This document shows, piece after piece, positions 13,001 through 25,589 of a DNA stretch of 64,000 bases. The stretch lies in NCBI GenBank assembly GCA_013400155.1, contig VXBM01001087.1, forward strand, positions 124,001 through 188,000, written 5' to 3'. Made by a program: the position numbers and the translations under genes. This DNA is from Helopsaltes ochotensis (taxonomy: Eukaryota > Chordata > Aves > Passeriformes > Locustellidae). The notes beneath the pieces were generated by a model. The model was not told the DNA's origin. It searched no databases and saw only the letters and a program-made list of their open reading frames with translations. Position 1 is the stretch's first letter; the number at the start of each line of letters is the position of its first letter.

Positions 13001-15880
13001 TAAGAATTTAAATATGCATAAAATGCTTTGAAAGAGCACAGTTTCTGATGTTATTTTTCAGAATAGCAATGCAAAAAGCAGTGCGGATGAGCAGGACTGT
13101 CAGCCTGGTTAGCATAAAGCAGTGCTACTGAGAAGGAAAAATAGAGTGAATGCAATTGAAAGGTTACTCCATGGGAAGAGATTAAGTTCTGCAGAAGGTT
13201 AATTGATAATATTCTGAATGATAATGTTTTTTTGGTTTGTTTTTTTTTTCTGGTCATATGAATTTCCTTCGTTTATGGAAAGGATAAAATAAAGCAGCAA
13301 AAGTGTGGTAATATATGAAAAGGTAATATTTTATTTGGTCATAGCTGGTTAACTAATTAACTTTGGTTCATCTTCCAGCTGGGTTCATGAAACACATTAA
13401 CTGACTTGGCTTTTTTTCAATATGGAAAAGTTTTAACTGCAACTGGCCAGCTCTGAACTTCATAGCTCTTCAGCTCAGCAAAGGACATGACTGATAAAAA
13501 ACCAAATCATACAAGGAAAACAGAAAATTCCCTAATGGAGCAGCTCCTGCCTTACATGGGATATCCCAGGGCATAGAGGAACTCAGCAGGAACTGATATT
13601 ACTCATGAGTGTGGAAATAGCTGACATTAATCTTTATTCATAAGCTTAGCAATCACTGGCAGACAGTGCCTTGGACTTATTGTAGCCAATGGTATCCTAC
13701 AAGATTCCCTAGCTCCCACAAAATTTGGGACTTTGTTCTTGTACTATCCTCTAGCACTAAGCACAGGGTACAGTCAGGTTTTAATTGACCTTTTGTAGTA
13801 CATATTTGGCTAAATACCTAAAGTGCCTAGGGGATAGTGGTTGCTTTCTTGATTTCAAACCAAAAGTTCTGACCAGCTAAATTTGAAAATGGAAAATACA
13901 GGTACTTTAAGCATGTGGTGGTTTAGGAAGAGGATATCTGCTGTCTTTTATCATCACACTGTTTTTTAGAAATCCCTAAAGTTTCAGGTAGGTCCTCAAC
14001 TTCATGTGTTTAATCTAATAGCAGATAAATCAGAAAAGTATGCTTGAATGCATAGAGATCATATAACACTTAAAGAGAAGAGAAAAGCCCAAAATCTGCT
14101 GTTATGCACTTGGCTGAAAGTAAAAAACTGCTTCTTTGGCTGTGCTCTGTGCTTAACTGTATGTGTCCAAACCCAGCATTTTATAAATTACCTGCAAGGT
14201 GGGACATTTTAGATTTTTCTTGCTTGAATATCATCAACTTCTCTTTTAGCTTCAGCAAATGTGAAGATATTTCTGCTTCTACAGATGCCAAAAAAATTGT
14301 ATGCATTATCTTGCATATTGCATAAAATAGTTGGGATCTGAAGTTCTTTATCTGTATTCATGGAAAATAATTTGTTGTTGCCTCCTAAAACAATTTCAGA
14401 TAAGCTTTCACAAGGGCAAATCGGGTTCTTCAATGAACTGTTTAGTATTACTTTAATGCAATTGATGTTTGTGCTAGAGTGTGGTAAGATCTTAGGAATT
14501 TAAAAGCCATCAGGCATTTAACATACAAATGTTCAACACACAGCTTTGTACCATCTGAAACGAGCCAGCAGCAGCAGGTAGGATTGCACAGGTGCAATTC
14601 ACCAAAGAGTATGAAACCACCAGCTCTCTTTTCCTGTCATATCAAATACGCTCCTTAAGGAAAGTCTCCAGTTTTCTGGTGGAAACTGACTAAATTTATT
14701 AGGGGGCACAGGTTCTTCTCAAGGTTTATGCCATAGTAGCCAAAATCAGCTAGTCTCTTCAAATTAATAATGTATTTGATCAGATGATCGTTCACTTGTG
14801 CATTTTGAAATGGGAGTGAGCTACTGTGCAGAATCTGTTTCAAGCCAATGTCACGGCTTGGATACATTGTCCTTAGCTAATGAGTATCAACTTAATTGCT
14901 GCATGGAAAGTTTCCACTGCTGTACAGTTCTTGCCATGGCGGTATGCTGTTTTCTGTAATCACCTCTCAAGAGAAGGTTGGTGCTCATTTTTATATTTAA
15001 ATTAATCCATAACTTGATGACTGTTTACTAGGGCATGAAAATAGAGAATTTCACTTGATTTTTTCTGAGTTTGCCAAATCTGATTATTGCATAGTATAAT
15101 TTTATTCGAAAAAATACCTACATTTACACATTGTCTATATTCATAGACCTCTGAGCCCTCCCACAGAAATTCAGTTAATATTTTGGACAGTGAGTTTTGA
15201 TGGACATTGTCTGGTGAATCTTTTACTACAGGAAAACACCAACACCATGGTGTATTCTTTAGTGTAGCATTTTTACATCAGTTTATGTTCAATTTCAAAA
15301 TAATTAATAATCATTAGGAACCTTTCATAATAAAAATGAAAGGGAACTTTTTCTGTAAGTGCAGGTCCCCTCCTTTTCATAGGTTAATGTAATCTATTGA
15401 ATATAATATTGTCCATTGAAACTTTAAAGTTGCATTTTCACTGAAACAAGACTGCACTGAATCTACAGCAGTTCTGGTGCATCAGAAAGCATTCATAAAT
15501 ATGTAGAATATTACACTGATACACCTGACTGCCTCAAAATTGTTCAAACGCTATTCTTACGTGATTCTTATACGTTGTTCTCAGCACATAAAGATATTCT
15601 TGTTTCTTAGTAGATATATTTATCTTACAGGGAAAAGACCTGCCAGAAAAGACACTGAGCACAGAGGCAGCCCAGGTGGTTCATACAGACTGGGCACAAA
15701 TTCCTCATGGATGAACCTAAAAGACACGAACAAGCTGCACACACACAACAAAAGTACTTCCTGTTTAAACAAGGAGGGAGGTAACTGCAGTTTTGTTTTC
15801 TTCTTCCAAACAGGGAGAATGTTTTTATAACACTTTAGACCAAGGGTGGCAGGAAAAAACGTAGACATGCTGTTTTGTTA
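10014..15880. other. Long AT-rich unique stretch, no gene seen
   Basis: Nearly 6 kb without a supportable exon. All open frames are below 100 codons and have no recognisable motifs. Isolated minus-strand splice-donor matches occur at about 11280 and 12688 without partners. No transposon recognised. Confidence 0.6.
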
Positions 15881-15884
15881 GTAA

Positions 15885-16045
15885 AGCCCATAGCCTGAAA
15901 CTGAACCTCTGTGCTCCACTCCTGGTTTTACCTCACACTGTAGTCAAGTCACATAATTTCTCAAGCATCTCTGCTTTCCTTCCCTTTCCATAAAATGTGG
16001 GTAGCAATGCTATCCTACGGTAAACCACAGATATGCAAGAGTGCA
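15885..16045 (+). repeat. MIR-like CORE-SINE relic
   Basis: The order of motifs follows the MIR core: AGTCAAGTCACATAATTTCTC at about 15942-15962 (MIR 'gcaagtcacttaacctctc'), then CTCTGCTTTCC and CCATAAAATGTGGGTAGCAATG near 15968-16009 (MIR 'ctcagtttcctcatctgtaaaatggggataata'). Divergence is high, as expected for an element that was active before the bird-mammal split. Assignment is from memory of the consensus; other ancient CORE-SINEs are possible. Confidence 0.55.
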
Positions 16046-19000
16046 TTAAGATTCCTGTATGACAGTTCTCATGCAAGTGCTAAATATTTTGTTGTGTAAT
16101 ATAGATGTTCTTGCTTGTGGTTGTCTTTTGATGTTAAGCAAAGATTGAAGTAGTTTAAATACAGCACAGAATTAAGGATGGATGATACAGAGACAAATGG
16201 TGAGGAAGCCCATCTGCTGTCCTCAGTGAAAACACTTTTTGTTTCTGGGAGTTTATATATTTTTATACATAATATAAAAATATTATATTTGTAATATAAA
16301 CAGATTGTTTCCTTACAGTATAAGGTTTTCTGCCATTCTGTAAGATAAATTTGATCCAAAAGTAAATGGCCTACATTTCCATCCATAAAATTGATTGTTT
16401 CTAGATTCTGTACAAGACAACCGGTTCAATGACATTGGCAGAAGACAAAGAGGCTCTTGAGAGATCTCAGTAGTCTATGCACTAGTAACTCTCTGGCCCA
16501 TACCCAGCTATGAACTGGCTTCCCTCTTGTCAGATTTTTTTTGACAACCAATTAAATCAATATGACTGTTGAGACATATGGCAACAATAACACCCTGAGT
16601 TGCTGCCCATTACCACTCCAGCAGGAAACCAAGAACATGCAGTATTTGTTATTGCTTATTTCAGGGATTCACTGAATATCTCCTTCTTAAATAAAGGATT
16701 CACTGTGACTGTGTCAAAAGCAATTAATACTGTGGGTGTTATCTGTGGAGCTGCTAACGTATCAGTGTGCAGAAGAAGTCCTGCTTTTCTGCCGTCTGGA
16801 ACCATATTTAGAAAATGTTGTTGGAATCTTAATGCACATCTGTTCTTGCCAAGACATATTTGAAAATATTAGATATTAATCTTCCTCCAGAGAACCCTGT
16901 GAGACAAACCTACTCTAATGTGACATTATGGAGTTTCTGCTCCATGGATGACAAGACATTCAGGTGCTGCAGACTGTGGTGAGAATTCACTAAACAGACC
17001 TTCATTCTGTGAGCACTTTAGGGCAGTTATTTGTAGCTTTTATCATTCACTATTTTACTTTGGAAAATATGCATTTTGCTCTCTGTATTTCCATGTCCTG
17101 ACAGATTTTTCTTCAGGTGATGTGTTGGTAGAGCTTGACAGGGAATTATAATGCAAGGCAGTCTCAGTTGAAGGTTGACTCTGGAATTTCTATTTCTGAT
17201 TTTTTTCAGTGCATAAAATGGACATGGTCAAGCTAGGGTTTCCGATTAGTCATTCCTAAATAGGACTAATAACGAAAGAAACTGATTGGGGATCCCCCTG
17301 CATAATTTTTTTTTTTCAGGAATTATTGTTTTCTTGCTATGTTGTAGGGAGAAAGGCCTACTTTTCACTGTAACTGTGATTTATTTGATCGTATCCCAAG
17401 GCAGAACACTTGCGGACAAGTAAAAAAAGGAAAACCCATGGGATTACCCTGTATATGACCACAAAGCTGCGACATGGGAAATAGAGAACCTAACAGAGAA
17501 CCACTGAAGGGGCTTAGAGGGATTATGCCAAGAATTATTTGCCTGCACAAGCACCCACTGCTTTCTAGATATCTTGCTGGTAGTCTTGAAATTTTGCTAG
17601 ATGTCTTATACATATGCATAAATTACTTGACTTGAGTAATTGGGTGACCAGATTCTCCTCAATTTCCTCCACCTGGAAAGCAGAAAATCATGACTACACT
17701 AGCTCTGAAAATGCTAGACTCTGCACTATTAATGCTGAGCCTAGCACAGAGAGCACAAACCCCATTGGTTACGAAAGACTAACAGCAAAGGGAACACTAA
17801 GGGAAAGCTAAAAAGGAAAAAGAAGAGGGTTAATGTGTGATTTTGTTTTTATAAAAGGACCTAGTGATTTTAGTAACTGCCTAGGAAGGCAGAAAATGAG
17901 TGAAATTAGCCTGAGAACATAAAAAATTTTCTACATCCTCCACTTGACAAGTATGTGGCACTAGATCCAGACAGTAGTTCAAGGAATATCTTCTCATCTG
18001 ATTGACACGGGCCACCATGGAATGCATAAGCCATAGAGGTAGAAGAACAAATGAGGAGGGAAAAGACATATAACTGTTGGTGGTGTGATATCTAGGATAT
18101 TCAGAACAGCCAGAAGACATCTTAGTCCTGGTTTGTACCCTGAGTACTGTTTCTGTGGGGAGTAATTAAATAAAATATAAATTCCAGTTAAGCTCAAATT
18201 AGTTCCATATAGCAAATATAGATCTAACATTTGAAAGCAGAGTAATTCTGCATAGGTCCAGAAGCAAAGTTGAAGGAGGGCACATCAGACGTCCTTTAAG
18301 ATGACTTGTGCGTCACATCTATTAAGCTGGTTGTGAAATTTCTTTGTATGGTACCTTCAGGCTTTCTTGAGCTGTTTTCCTTGAAATAGACACCTCAGTA
18401 GCAGCCAACTCAGCCTAGCGAGTGTGAAGCCTGTCTTTTTCAATGTCCTAAAATACAAATTGAGTGTCTAGTGTGGAAATTTTGGATTATTTAGTGCCAT
18501 TTGGTTAGATTGTTTTCTGTTTTCTGTTATCTCTTTCATTCTTTGCAATCTAACTCCGTTTATTAGAGTTCTGGTACCTGCTTTAGTGTGTTTGAATGAG
18601 AGTTTTAAAACAGTGTTCTATTTTGTAAAATTTCTGCTATTTATAATTAAAAGAGAAATTCAAAAGATATTTTAAAGGACAAATGCTTTTAAAATATAGT
18701 GGATAAGAAGCACAGTAGAGACTAATTCTACATGTTTTACTGATTTTTTTCATAATATTAGTGAAAGAATAGGGATTTTCATAGCTATTTCAGTGGCTAT
18801 TTTCAGCTGTTAACACACAGAATATTTTTAGGCAGTTCTTACACAAAATGTTTTCAAATATGCACTTCAAAAGCAGCACATGTAAAACATATTTGTATCT
18901 TTAATTTTTGCCACTGTCAGATCACATGAAGGCAAGGCTTTGTGTTTGAAATCACTGTTTCTCTGAAACTCTTTGATATGCTAGAGACATCAGCCTTCCC

Positions 19001-21235
19001 TGCAGTACAATTTTGATTGTCTAATGTCTTTGTTTCACAAGGGAATTGAGCTGAGTATGGCTTTGTAATGTTGGTGGGTTTTTTTGTGCTTGAAACACTA
19101 TAAAGAAATAGATAATGATTCCATGCAGTGTTCCATAACAAATGTTGGTGTATACTTGAATCAAAACTGAGAATTTCTTTCTTATCCACTGCTTTAGAAA
19201 AATATGCATCTAAGTGGTTTGTGGAAAAAGGGCATTTTCATAGCATCTTCCTACACATGCACACCTTTCTGTATTTGACCAAGCTTAACATTGTTGTCAG
19301 TTTTCATGGGTGAATGAGAAAAATAAATATTTCCCTTTATGCTTCTAATATTTATATTATGTAATTAAATTTGTCATTCCAGTTTCATTAGCAATGTCAT
19401 TCCACTATGAAAATGCCAACATACTGATTTTCTGCATTTTTTCACTACTTTCAACACTTTGCCTTGCAATGTGTAGCCACGAAGCCTTTGTGTTCGTAGA
19501 GATAAGCTACCGCCACTATGGAACTTCAGAACAGTCTGTATCAATGCTGAAGAAATAATTGAGAACAATGCCAATTCAAATAATGTCAAAATACTTAGCT
19601 GCATATATATTATGCTAAAGTCTTATTTCAGCTGTCTTAGAATGGCTCTCATTTTCATCAGAAAGCTTACACTGCTTTGAAGAAGCTGGTGCAACCCAAA
19701 CAGACATTAAAGACATTAAAGAATGGGTGAATATGTATGAAAAGCATCATCTTTAGATGCTGGATTTTTATTTCTATCAATTCAGCCTCTTTCTTGGAAA
19801 TTGTCGTGGTAGAAGGCACATCTAACACTTGTTTTTCATCTCTAAGTTAACATGTGTAATTATACATTGTATATAGCCTAGTGAGGTGCACCTGGAAGTA
19901 GAGACCTTGATAGAAAATAAAAACAGTTGTTCACTACAGGTCAAATGAAGACAAAACCAAACTAATTTCTATGTCTTTCCCTGGTTACAGGAAAATTACT
20001 ATTATTTGTTATACATGCCTTTATAATTTCCATAAAGAGATGCAGTATGAAAAGTATGCATCTAAAAAATTCTTTCCCCAAGATGCACAGGAGCACTCAT
20101 GAAACCATAAAATGCAGTCCAAACAAAGCTGGAATTACAAATGTGGAGTTTCAAAACATAATTTGAAAAAGAAGAAAAGAACAAGGAAACTTTTCTTTCC
20201 CAGTGCCTTAGTAATGATTTCCTATGTCTAGCTCCAATACCTCTTTAGAACATGACTGTCTGAGTAAAGAGAAAAAGGTAGAGTGCTACTGCTGCCAAAA
20301 ATACACTTATAATTAATTCACAGTATTTTATGCCTTATAAAAAGTGTAAGAAATTGGTTGGTTTTTGATCAAGATATTCTAGTGGTCAATGACAAAAGTT
20401 CTAGGGGGAAAAAAAGAGAAAGAAGTCTTTCTTAACAGATTTTGCAAAACACATGGAATTAGGACCTAGAAAGTCTCTCTCCAGGCTATGAAATTCCTTC
20501 CATTTTCTTCCGCGCTGGCTTTGTCCAGCGTAGGGTTCACTTTTTACAGAGGGGGCATGGCTAAAACTCCAGTGTTACTCTATACCAGCTCACTTCATTC
20601 CTGGCAGCAAGAAAAAGGGCATCCCTCTTCCAAGGAGGAGAAGGGGTTCCTCCAGGTCAAGAAAATGTTGCCAGGGAGAATCTTTTCTTTGTCTTACACC
20701 TTTTGTTATTAATACTGTTACTGCTACTTATCGCTTTCTTATCTCATTTCTGTTTCCACTAAATTGTTCTTATCTCAACTTTGATCTTTGCCTTTTGTGC
20801 CTCCACTTGGGAGCAGGAGGAAGTGAGCAGGGACACGGTTTTAGTGGGAGTACTACCTTGCAGAATACCATTCCTAAACCAGGACGGCCCCTACGATGTA
20901 GACAATGTTCTGCATTTGAAGCAATAAATAATATAAGTTCAAGAGAAATGGAATACTTTTTGCAGGCCAAAACGCCTGGTTACACTGTCAGAGTTATCTA
21001 AAGAATAAATATGTAGCTCTGAAAACCTAAATATTTACAGGCTTGAGAGTACAAAAATGCAAGGACATGATGTTATACAGTATTTGGGCACTGCCTTCTT
21101 TCTTTGAGATGTGCCTAGTAGATTTAAAAAAAATAAGTAAAAGTTTGCATTTCCAAAAAAAAGTTGAAATAACATTTAAACAGCAAACCAAGTTGAGTAG
21201 TCCAACTGTACATCAGAGACCATTTTTTTCAATTA
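16046..21235. other. Long AT-rich unique stretch, no gene seen
   Basis: No exon or transposon supported. An AT-only inverted repeat lies near 16252-16301 (GTTTATAT ... ATATAAAC, with TAATAT-AAAA-ATATTA inside). A short tandem GACATTAAA duplication sits near 19705-19722. Open frames (maximum about 105 codons) have no domain features. Confidence 0.6.
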
Positions 21236-21241
21236 AATTTT

Positions 21242-21262
21242 GAATAGAATAGAATAGAATAG
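21242..21262. repeat. (GAATA)n tail of CR1
   Basis: Four tandem GAATA units at the 3' end of the minus-strand CR1. This is a local variant of the usual 8-base CR1 tail repeat. Confidence 0.9.
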
Positions 21263-21715
21263 TTTCAGTTGGAAGGGGCCTACATCAATCATCCAGTCCA
21301 ACTGTCTGAGGAATTTAGGACTGAACAAGTCAAAGCATGTTTTTTTTAAAAAAGCATGTTTTTAAAGGTCCAAGGACTGACAGGTTTGGGATATTGACCA
21401 CCTCTCTAGGGAGGCTGTTCCAGTGTTTGACCACCCTCATGGTAAAAAAATGCTTCCTAATGTCCAATCTAAACCTTCCCTGGCGAAACTTTAGACTAGA
21501 CATCCTATCACTTAGTTCCAGGGAGAACAGCTCAGCATCTCCCTCTCCACTACCTCTCCTTGGGAAGCTGTGGAGTGCAAAGGGGTGCAAAGAGCCTCAG
21601 CCTCTTTTTCTCCAAACCAGACAAGTCTGAAGTCCTCAGCTGCTTTCCACACACATCTTCCAGCTCTGTCACCAGCTTTGATGATCTTCTTCTCTGGATT
21701 CATTTGAGTATGTTA
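21242..21715 (-). mobile_element. 5'-truncated CR1 LINE fragment
   Basis: Read on the minus strand this is a CR1 3' end: the C-terminal part of ORF2 (21330-21590; motifs FRLDIRKHFF and VKHWNSLPREVV are visible) followed by the 3' untranslated part with its 'tccaactg...aaggggcctac' block, and a (GAATA)n tail at 21242-21262. The upstream end fades near 21715. The translation is degenerate and lacks the catalytic reverse-transcriptase core, so it is dead. CR1 copies are typically 5'-truncated, which fits. A solo LTR begins about 50 bases beyond it. Confidence 0.9.
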
Positions 21716-21763
21716 ATAAGATGTGCGCTCACATTTTGTGTCATACCTGTCTAACTTTGACAG

Positions 21764-22482
21764 TGTTATAAATATTGTAGTAATTTGTGTTTTATATTAG
21801 GTGCGTGTATTTTAGTAGGCTGGGTTATAAGGTTTTTTTACAAACTATATTCTTGTTAAAGGGGGGAGGTGAAAAAGGGCATTGTTTTAAAAGCTGCACT
21901 GACTAGTTACGGGAAACTGAAGGTCATTTACGTTCGAACAATGACAGTGCTTCAAGAACACACTGGGAGAGAAACTGCAAGGAGTGATCATCATAGAAAA
22001 GAAGGCCATCAAGGGAACCTTATCGAAAAGATAAGAGTAATCAGCCAGAGGGTGGAGGACTACGGAACAAGATTTCAACAGGAAAGAAAAAACCCTCCCC
22101 AGAGGAACAAAAGCCACCTACTTGCATCTAAAAACTAAAGGATTGAACTATATTATTGTTTCCAAACTACCGCTAACATGAGAAAAAGACACAACATGAA
22201 CTAAGGGGAGGTAACAAGAGCTAAAACAAATGTTGGGTAATTCATGGCCTGAAGCAAGTTTTATTGTATATAAGCCAGTCGAAATGAGAGTTCGGTGTGA
22301 GAGACCAGGGGGTCTCTATGCGACAGAGGCAGAGCTTGGGGTCTCATCCAGCTTCCGATCCTGGGCTCGGAGTTGTACCGGATTGTGGGTATTTCTCATT
22401 ACCCGATTTTCCGATTCTTGAAATTCCAATAAATTTGTTTTCATTAATCTGGTTATTGGCAATTTCAATTTCATTTATAACA
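21764..22482 (+). mobile_element. Solo LTR A of an endogenous retrovirus
   Basis: Begins TGTTATAAAT and ends CATTTATAACA, giving the terminal TG...CA and short inverted ends of an LTR. It is flanked by identical 4-base copies of ACAG at 21760-21763 and 22483-22486. A TATA-type box (GTATATAAG) lies at about 22266-22274 and a polyadenylation signal AATAAA at 22428-22433, defining U3, R and U5 on the plus strand. There is no internal retroviral sequence, so it is a solo LTR left by recombination. The 89-codon frame at 21869-22138 lies in U3 and is not a known retroviral gene. A 4-base duplication suggests a class I (gammaretrovirus-like) integrase; that is inference. Confidence 0.85.
22300..22317 (+). 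other. R-region stem-loop at predicted LTR A RNA start
   Basis: AGAGACC and GGTCTCT form a perfect 7-bp stem with loop AGGG. It starts about 30 bases downstream of the LTR TATA box, so it would lie at or very near the 5' end of the transcript. The fold is read directly from the sequence; a role is not shown. Confidence 0.6.
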
Positions 22483-22632
22483 ACAGCTACCTTTAGCTGC
22501 TTGCAAAACCACAGTAATTATATAAACACAATCACTAATGCAGGCAGCTGAATCTGAAGATATTTAGCTGAAAGAAGAATGGCAACACTAGATTACTGTT
22601 CATTCACAAATGTCGTACTTTCAGGAACTTTG

Positions 22633-23412
22633 TGTTATAAATGAAATCACCAATCAAAATTTATAAAGATTTTATTAAGAAATTTAAATATAAAATTTAG
22701 AAATTTAGGTATCAAATTTGGAAAGCCACGAACGAAATCAGCCCCAAGCCAGGAACTGGGTGAACCACGGACCAACACAGAGTCCCCCTAGGTTCACAAA
22801 AGCAGCCTTTTTGGGCCCTGCTTTTATACAGATTTTCCCAGCTGGGTTACGTGTCATCTCACAATTCTGTGACTAGAATAGTTTTTACATATTCATGCAG
22901 CATATCTGATTGATTTCTGCCGGTGAAGTTGGGCATTCAGATTCATAGTCTGACGATCTAGGTCCAATGACACACCTGGTACAGGTCGATGGGTAGTTAA
23001 CTTTTCTTTCTTTATTCCAGTAAATGGGAAGGAGCATCCACCCAACTCAGTTTACTGGAATTGTTAATTCATATGTAATTCCTCACTGATTCAGGACTGA
23101 TGGTACACTGAGGCTACTATTGTTGAGTTTTCCTTTCTTGGACTCTGCTGTACATGGTCTGCCCAGTCTTTTCGAAACACCTCCGATTCATATGCTTAAT
23201 AGGCCCTCATAGAACTCCTCTGCCAAAGGCATTTTATTCAAATGCTACAGTGTCTTTTCCATGGTGGTGTAGGTGATCTTTGAGAGAGATGAAGTAGCCT
23301 CTGCCTGTCTTGGTTCCCTCAGTTATTTTATGTTAACCTGAACACAATATTATGTACCATTATACATCAACTATATTGAGTAAAACACGAATTACCACAT
23401 TCATCTATAACA
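22633..23412 (-). mobile_element. Solo LTR B of the same retrovirus group, minus strand
   Basis: Read on the minus strand it starts TGTTATAGATGAA and ends TTCATTTATAACA, near-perfect 13-base inverted ends. TTTG flanks it on both sides (22629-22632 and 23413-23416) as a 4-base target-site duplication. On the minus strand a TATAAAAG box maps to about 22821-22828 and AATAAA to 22671-22676. Its first ~35 bases and last ~20 bases match solo LTR A and LTR C, and it shares with LTR C the block GTGAACCTAGGGGGAC downstream of the TATA position. No internal genes remain. Confidence 0.85.
23014..23061. repeat. Inverted repeat within LTR B
   Basis: ATTCCAGTAAA at 23014-23024 and its exact complement TTTACTGGAAT at 23051-23061 flank a 26-base spacer, in the U3 part of LTR B. 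Confidence 0.75.
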
Positions 23413-23416
23413 TTTG

Positions 23417-25585
23417 TCATAAAGATTTAAATCCTGAATTTTGCAGGCTACTGACTTAACTCAATTAATCCAAATAGTTCTTACACACTTGGGCTGAGTT
23501 CAAAGAACATTTACACTGGTTTAAATCAATTTGCTTACATGGTTTAAGGTTGCATAAGGAAGGTGCAAATTATTTGGATACTACTGCTTGTGCAGTCAAG
23601 GACATTGCTCCGAGGGAGGAGTCCCTTGCCTCCAAACCAAGAGGTAAAGTCACTCCTCACTGTGCTCAGCTACTCTTTTCTTGAGCAAAGTGGATAACAT
23701 ACTAAGCACATGGCCTACTCTGTCCCCTAGGCCTGCTGTAGCCCTCCCATGGTTATTCTGGAGACTTGTGGTTTTTTCAACAAAAATACTTTTAAAAAGA
23801 CCAGATCACTGAGGGTTTTTGCAGCATAAAGTTGCAGGTACGTGTCTGAGTAGGTAAAACCTGTCCAGGCTGAAGGTGGATGCTGCCTATACTTATTTGT
23901 TTTCTCACAGTCTTTTCAGGAATGATGTCAGGGTTGAATCATCCCAGGAACCAGGATGCAGCTTGATCATGGGGGAATTACCTGGATCACTCCAAAGGAA
24001 AGCCTGAGAATAAGTTTAGACGGTGGCACAAGAAGAGGATGAAAAACACCAGCAGACTACAGAGGTAAAGTAGCTGTCAGTGGAGACCGGCCACATTAGA
24101 CTTACTAACAGCAAGAGCAAGGTCTCATCACGTAAAGGAAAATCCTCTTACCTAAGGTTCAGCCTCATCAGTAGAGGTTTGTACGGGTGGTTCTAGTAAG
24201 AGGATTGTACAGGAAAACAAATAATAGAAACTTGAAAAATACAGAGTCACAAGATCCACTCCTTTTCATTTGACATCAAAAAGGTCTGCCAAACAAATAT
24301 TTTTGCAATGCATAATTATGAGTAATTTAAAGGAAGAATTCTGAAAAGATATCACCAATGTTTCCAGTTGACCTGTTTTTTTCCCCCAGGCCAGTAATCA
24401 GATTTTGGTAATGGTTTTAAATTGCATGCTTACATGTTACAAGTGCTTTTAGATATTTTAAATCTGTACCTGGTTTATATTCAGATTGTGCCTCTCTGTA
24501 ATTTAAATCTGGTACAGTAATGAGGAAAATATTAAGCCAAATAATGAAAACAAGATCATGGAATAAAAGTGATTAAAGTGAAAATGCAACCTAGCTATAT
24601 AAAATAGTGCTAATAGTAATAGTTGAAGGAAGGATATTTAAGATCTAAGGATCTTGCATTCTTTTTTTATGATCTAATAGAATCTACTATTACAGCACTA
24701 TTGTTTTGCTATAAGGCCTCTGAATAAATGGAAAATGTTCTTTCCAAAGAACTTTCCTCAGAGACTTAATAAGCTGTTTTAGCTGAAAGGACATCTGTTA
24801 AAAGTTACAGAATTCTTGTGATAAGTCAAAGTTACCTCTTCCAAAAAATCTCTCTCCTCCCTTCTCTCTCACTCTTTTCTTTCCTGAGTACCTGTAAATC
24901 CATTACAGTCACATTTGCGTACTGCATGGTGAGAAATTGGGAACTGTTATAAGTTAAAGAACTAGTATTTGGCACTTATGCATGTAACTGAAATACTGTT
25001 CCTTCCTGCATAATTTGGGTGTGCTTTTCATCAGCAAGAATCTGTGTTTGTAGTGTGAAATTCCATTAGTTGATACTGGAATCGCCTAATGCAATAGCAG
25101 CAGCATGAAAAGGCTCACATGTAATTCATTGCAGCACCCCCAGGCCTCCCCCCACCCTGATGTATGAAGGCATGATGCTCCTGTTAAAGAATGCTGGGTA
25201 GACCTTCCACCAAAGTGCAACTCTCTGGGATGAAATATGGGATAAGTACATTTTTTTTGTAGACTTCAGGTACCCCTAACCTCTTGATCTTTTGTATGTC
25301 TCTATTTTTTTGGCTTGACAGACCACATGCCAACGTGCAGCCCAGAATTCCTCACCCGCATGATTTATTGTTTACAGCTGTTCGAGTATTTCAGACATGG
25401 CAGCTGCTTTTCAGATGTCCTCAAATTAGAATGAAAGCCTCAGATAGAGGTCTTAATGCAAACCTGAATGCTCACAGAAAGAAAGAGGGAAAGCTGATGA
25501 AAAAATCATCTGAATTCTGCTCTAAAAGCTCTCAATTGATCCTAGCCTTGAGGGCAAAGGAAAATGTTTGGTTTATTTCGTAAGC
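23417..25585. other. Unique sequence, no gene seen
   Basis: Unique-looking DNA to the right of LTR B. No retroviral internal sequence and no exon is recognisable. A minus-strand donor match (TAG|GTAAGA near 24149) stands alone. Confidence 0.55.
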
Positions 25586-25589
25586 TCAT

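Noticed and set aside
21869..22138. 89-codon frame inside LTR A as a possible LTR-encoded accessory protein
   Set aside because: No similarity to any retroviral accessory protein known to me, and the LTR is a solo relic.
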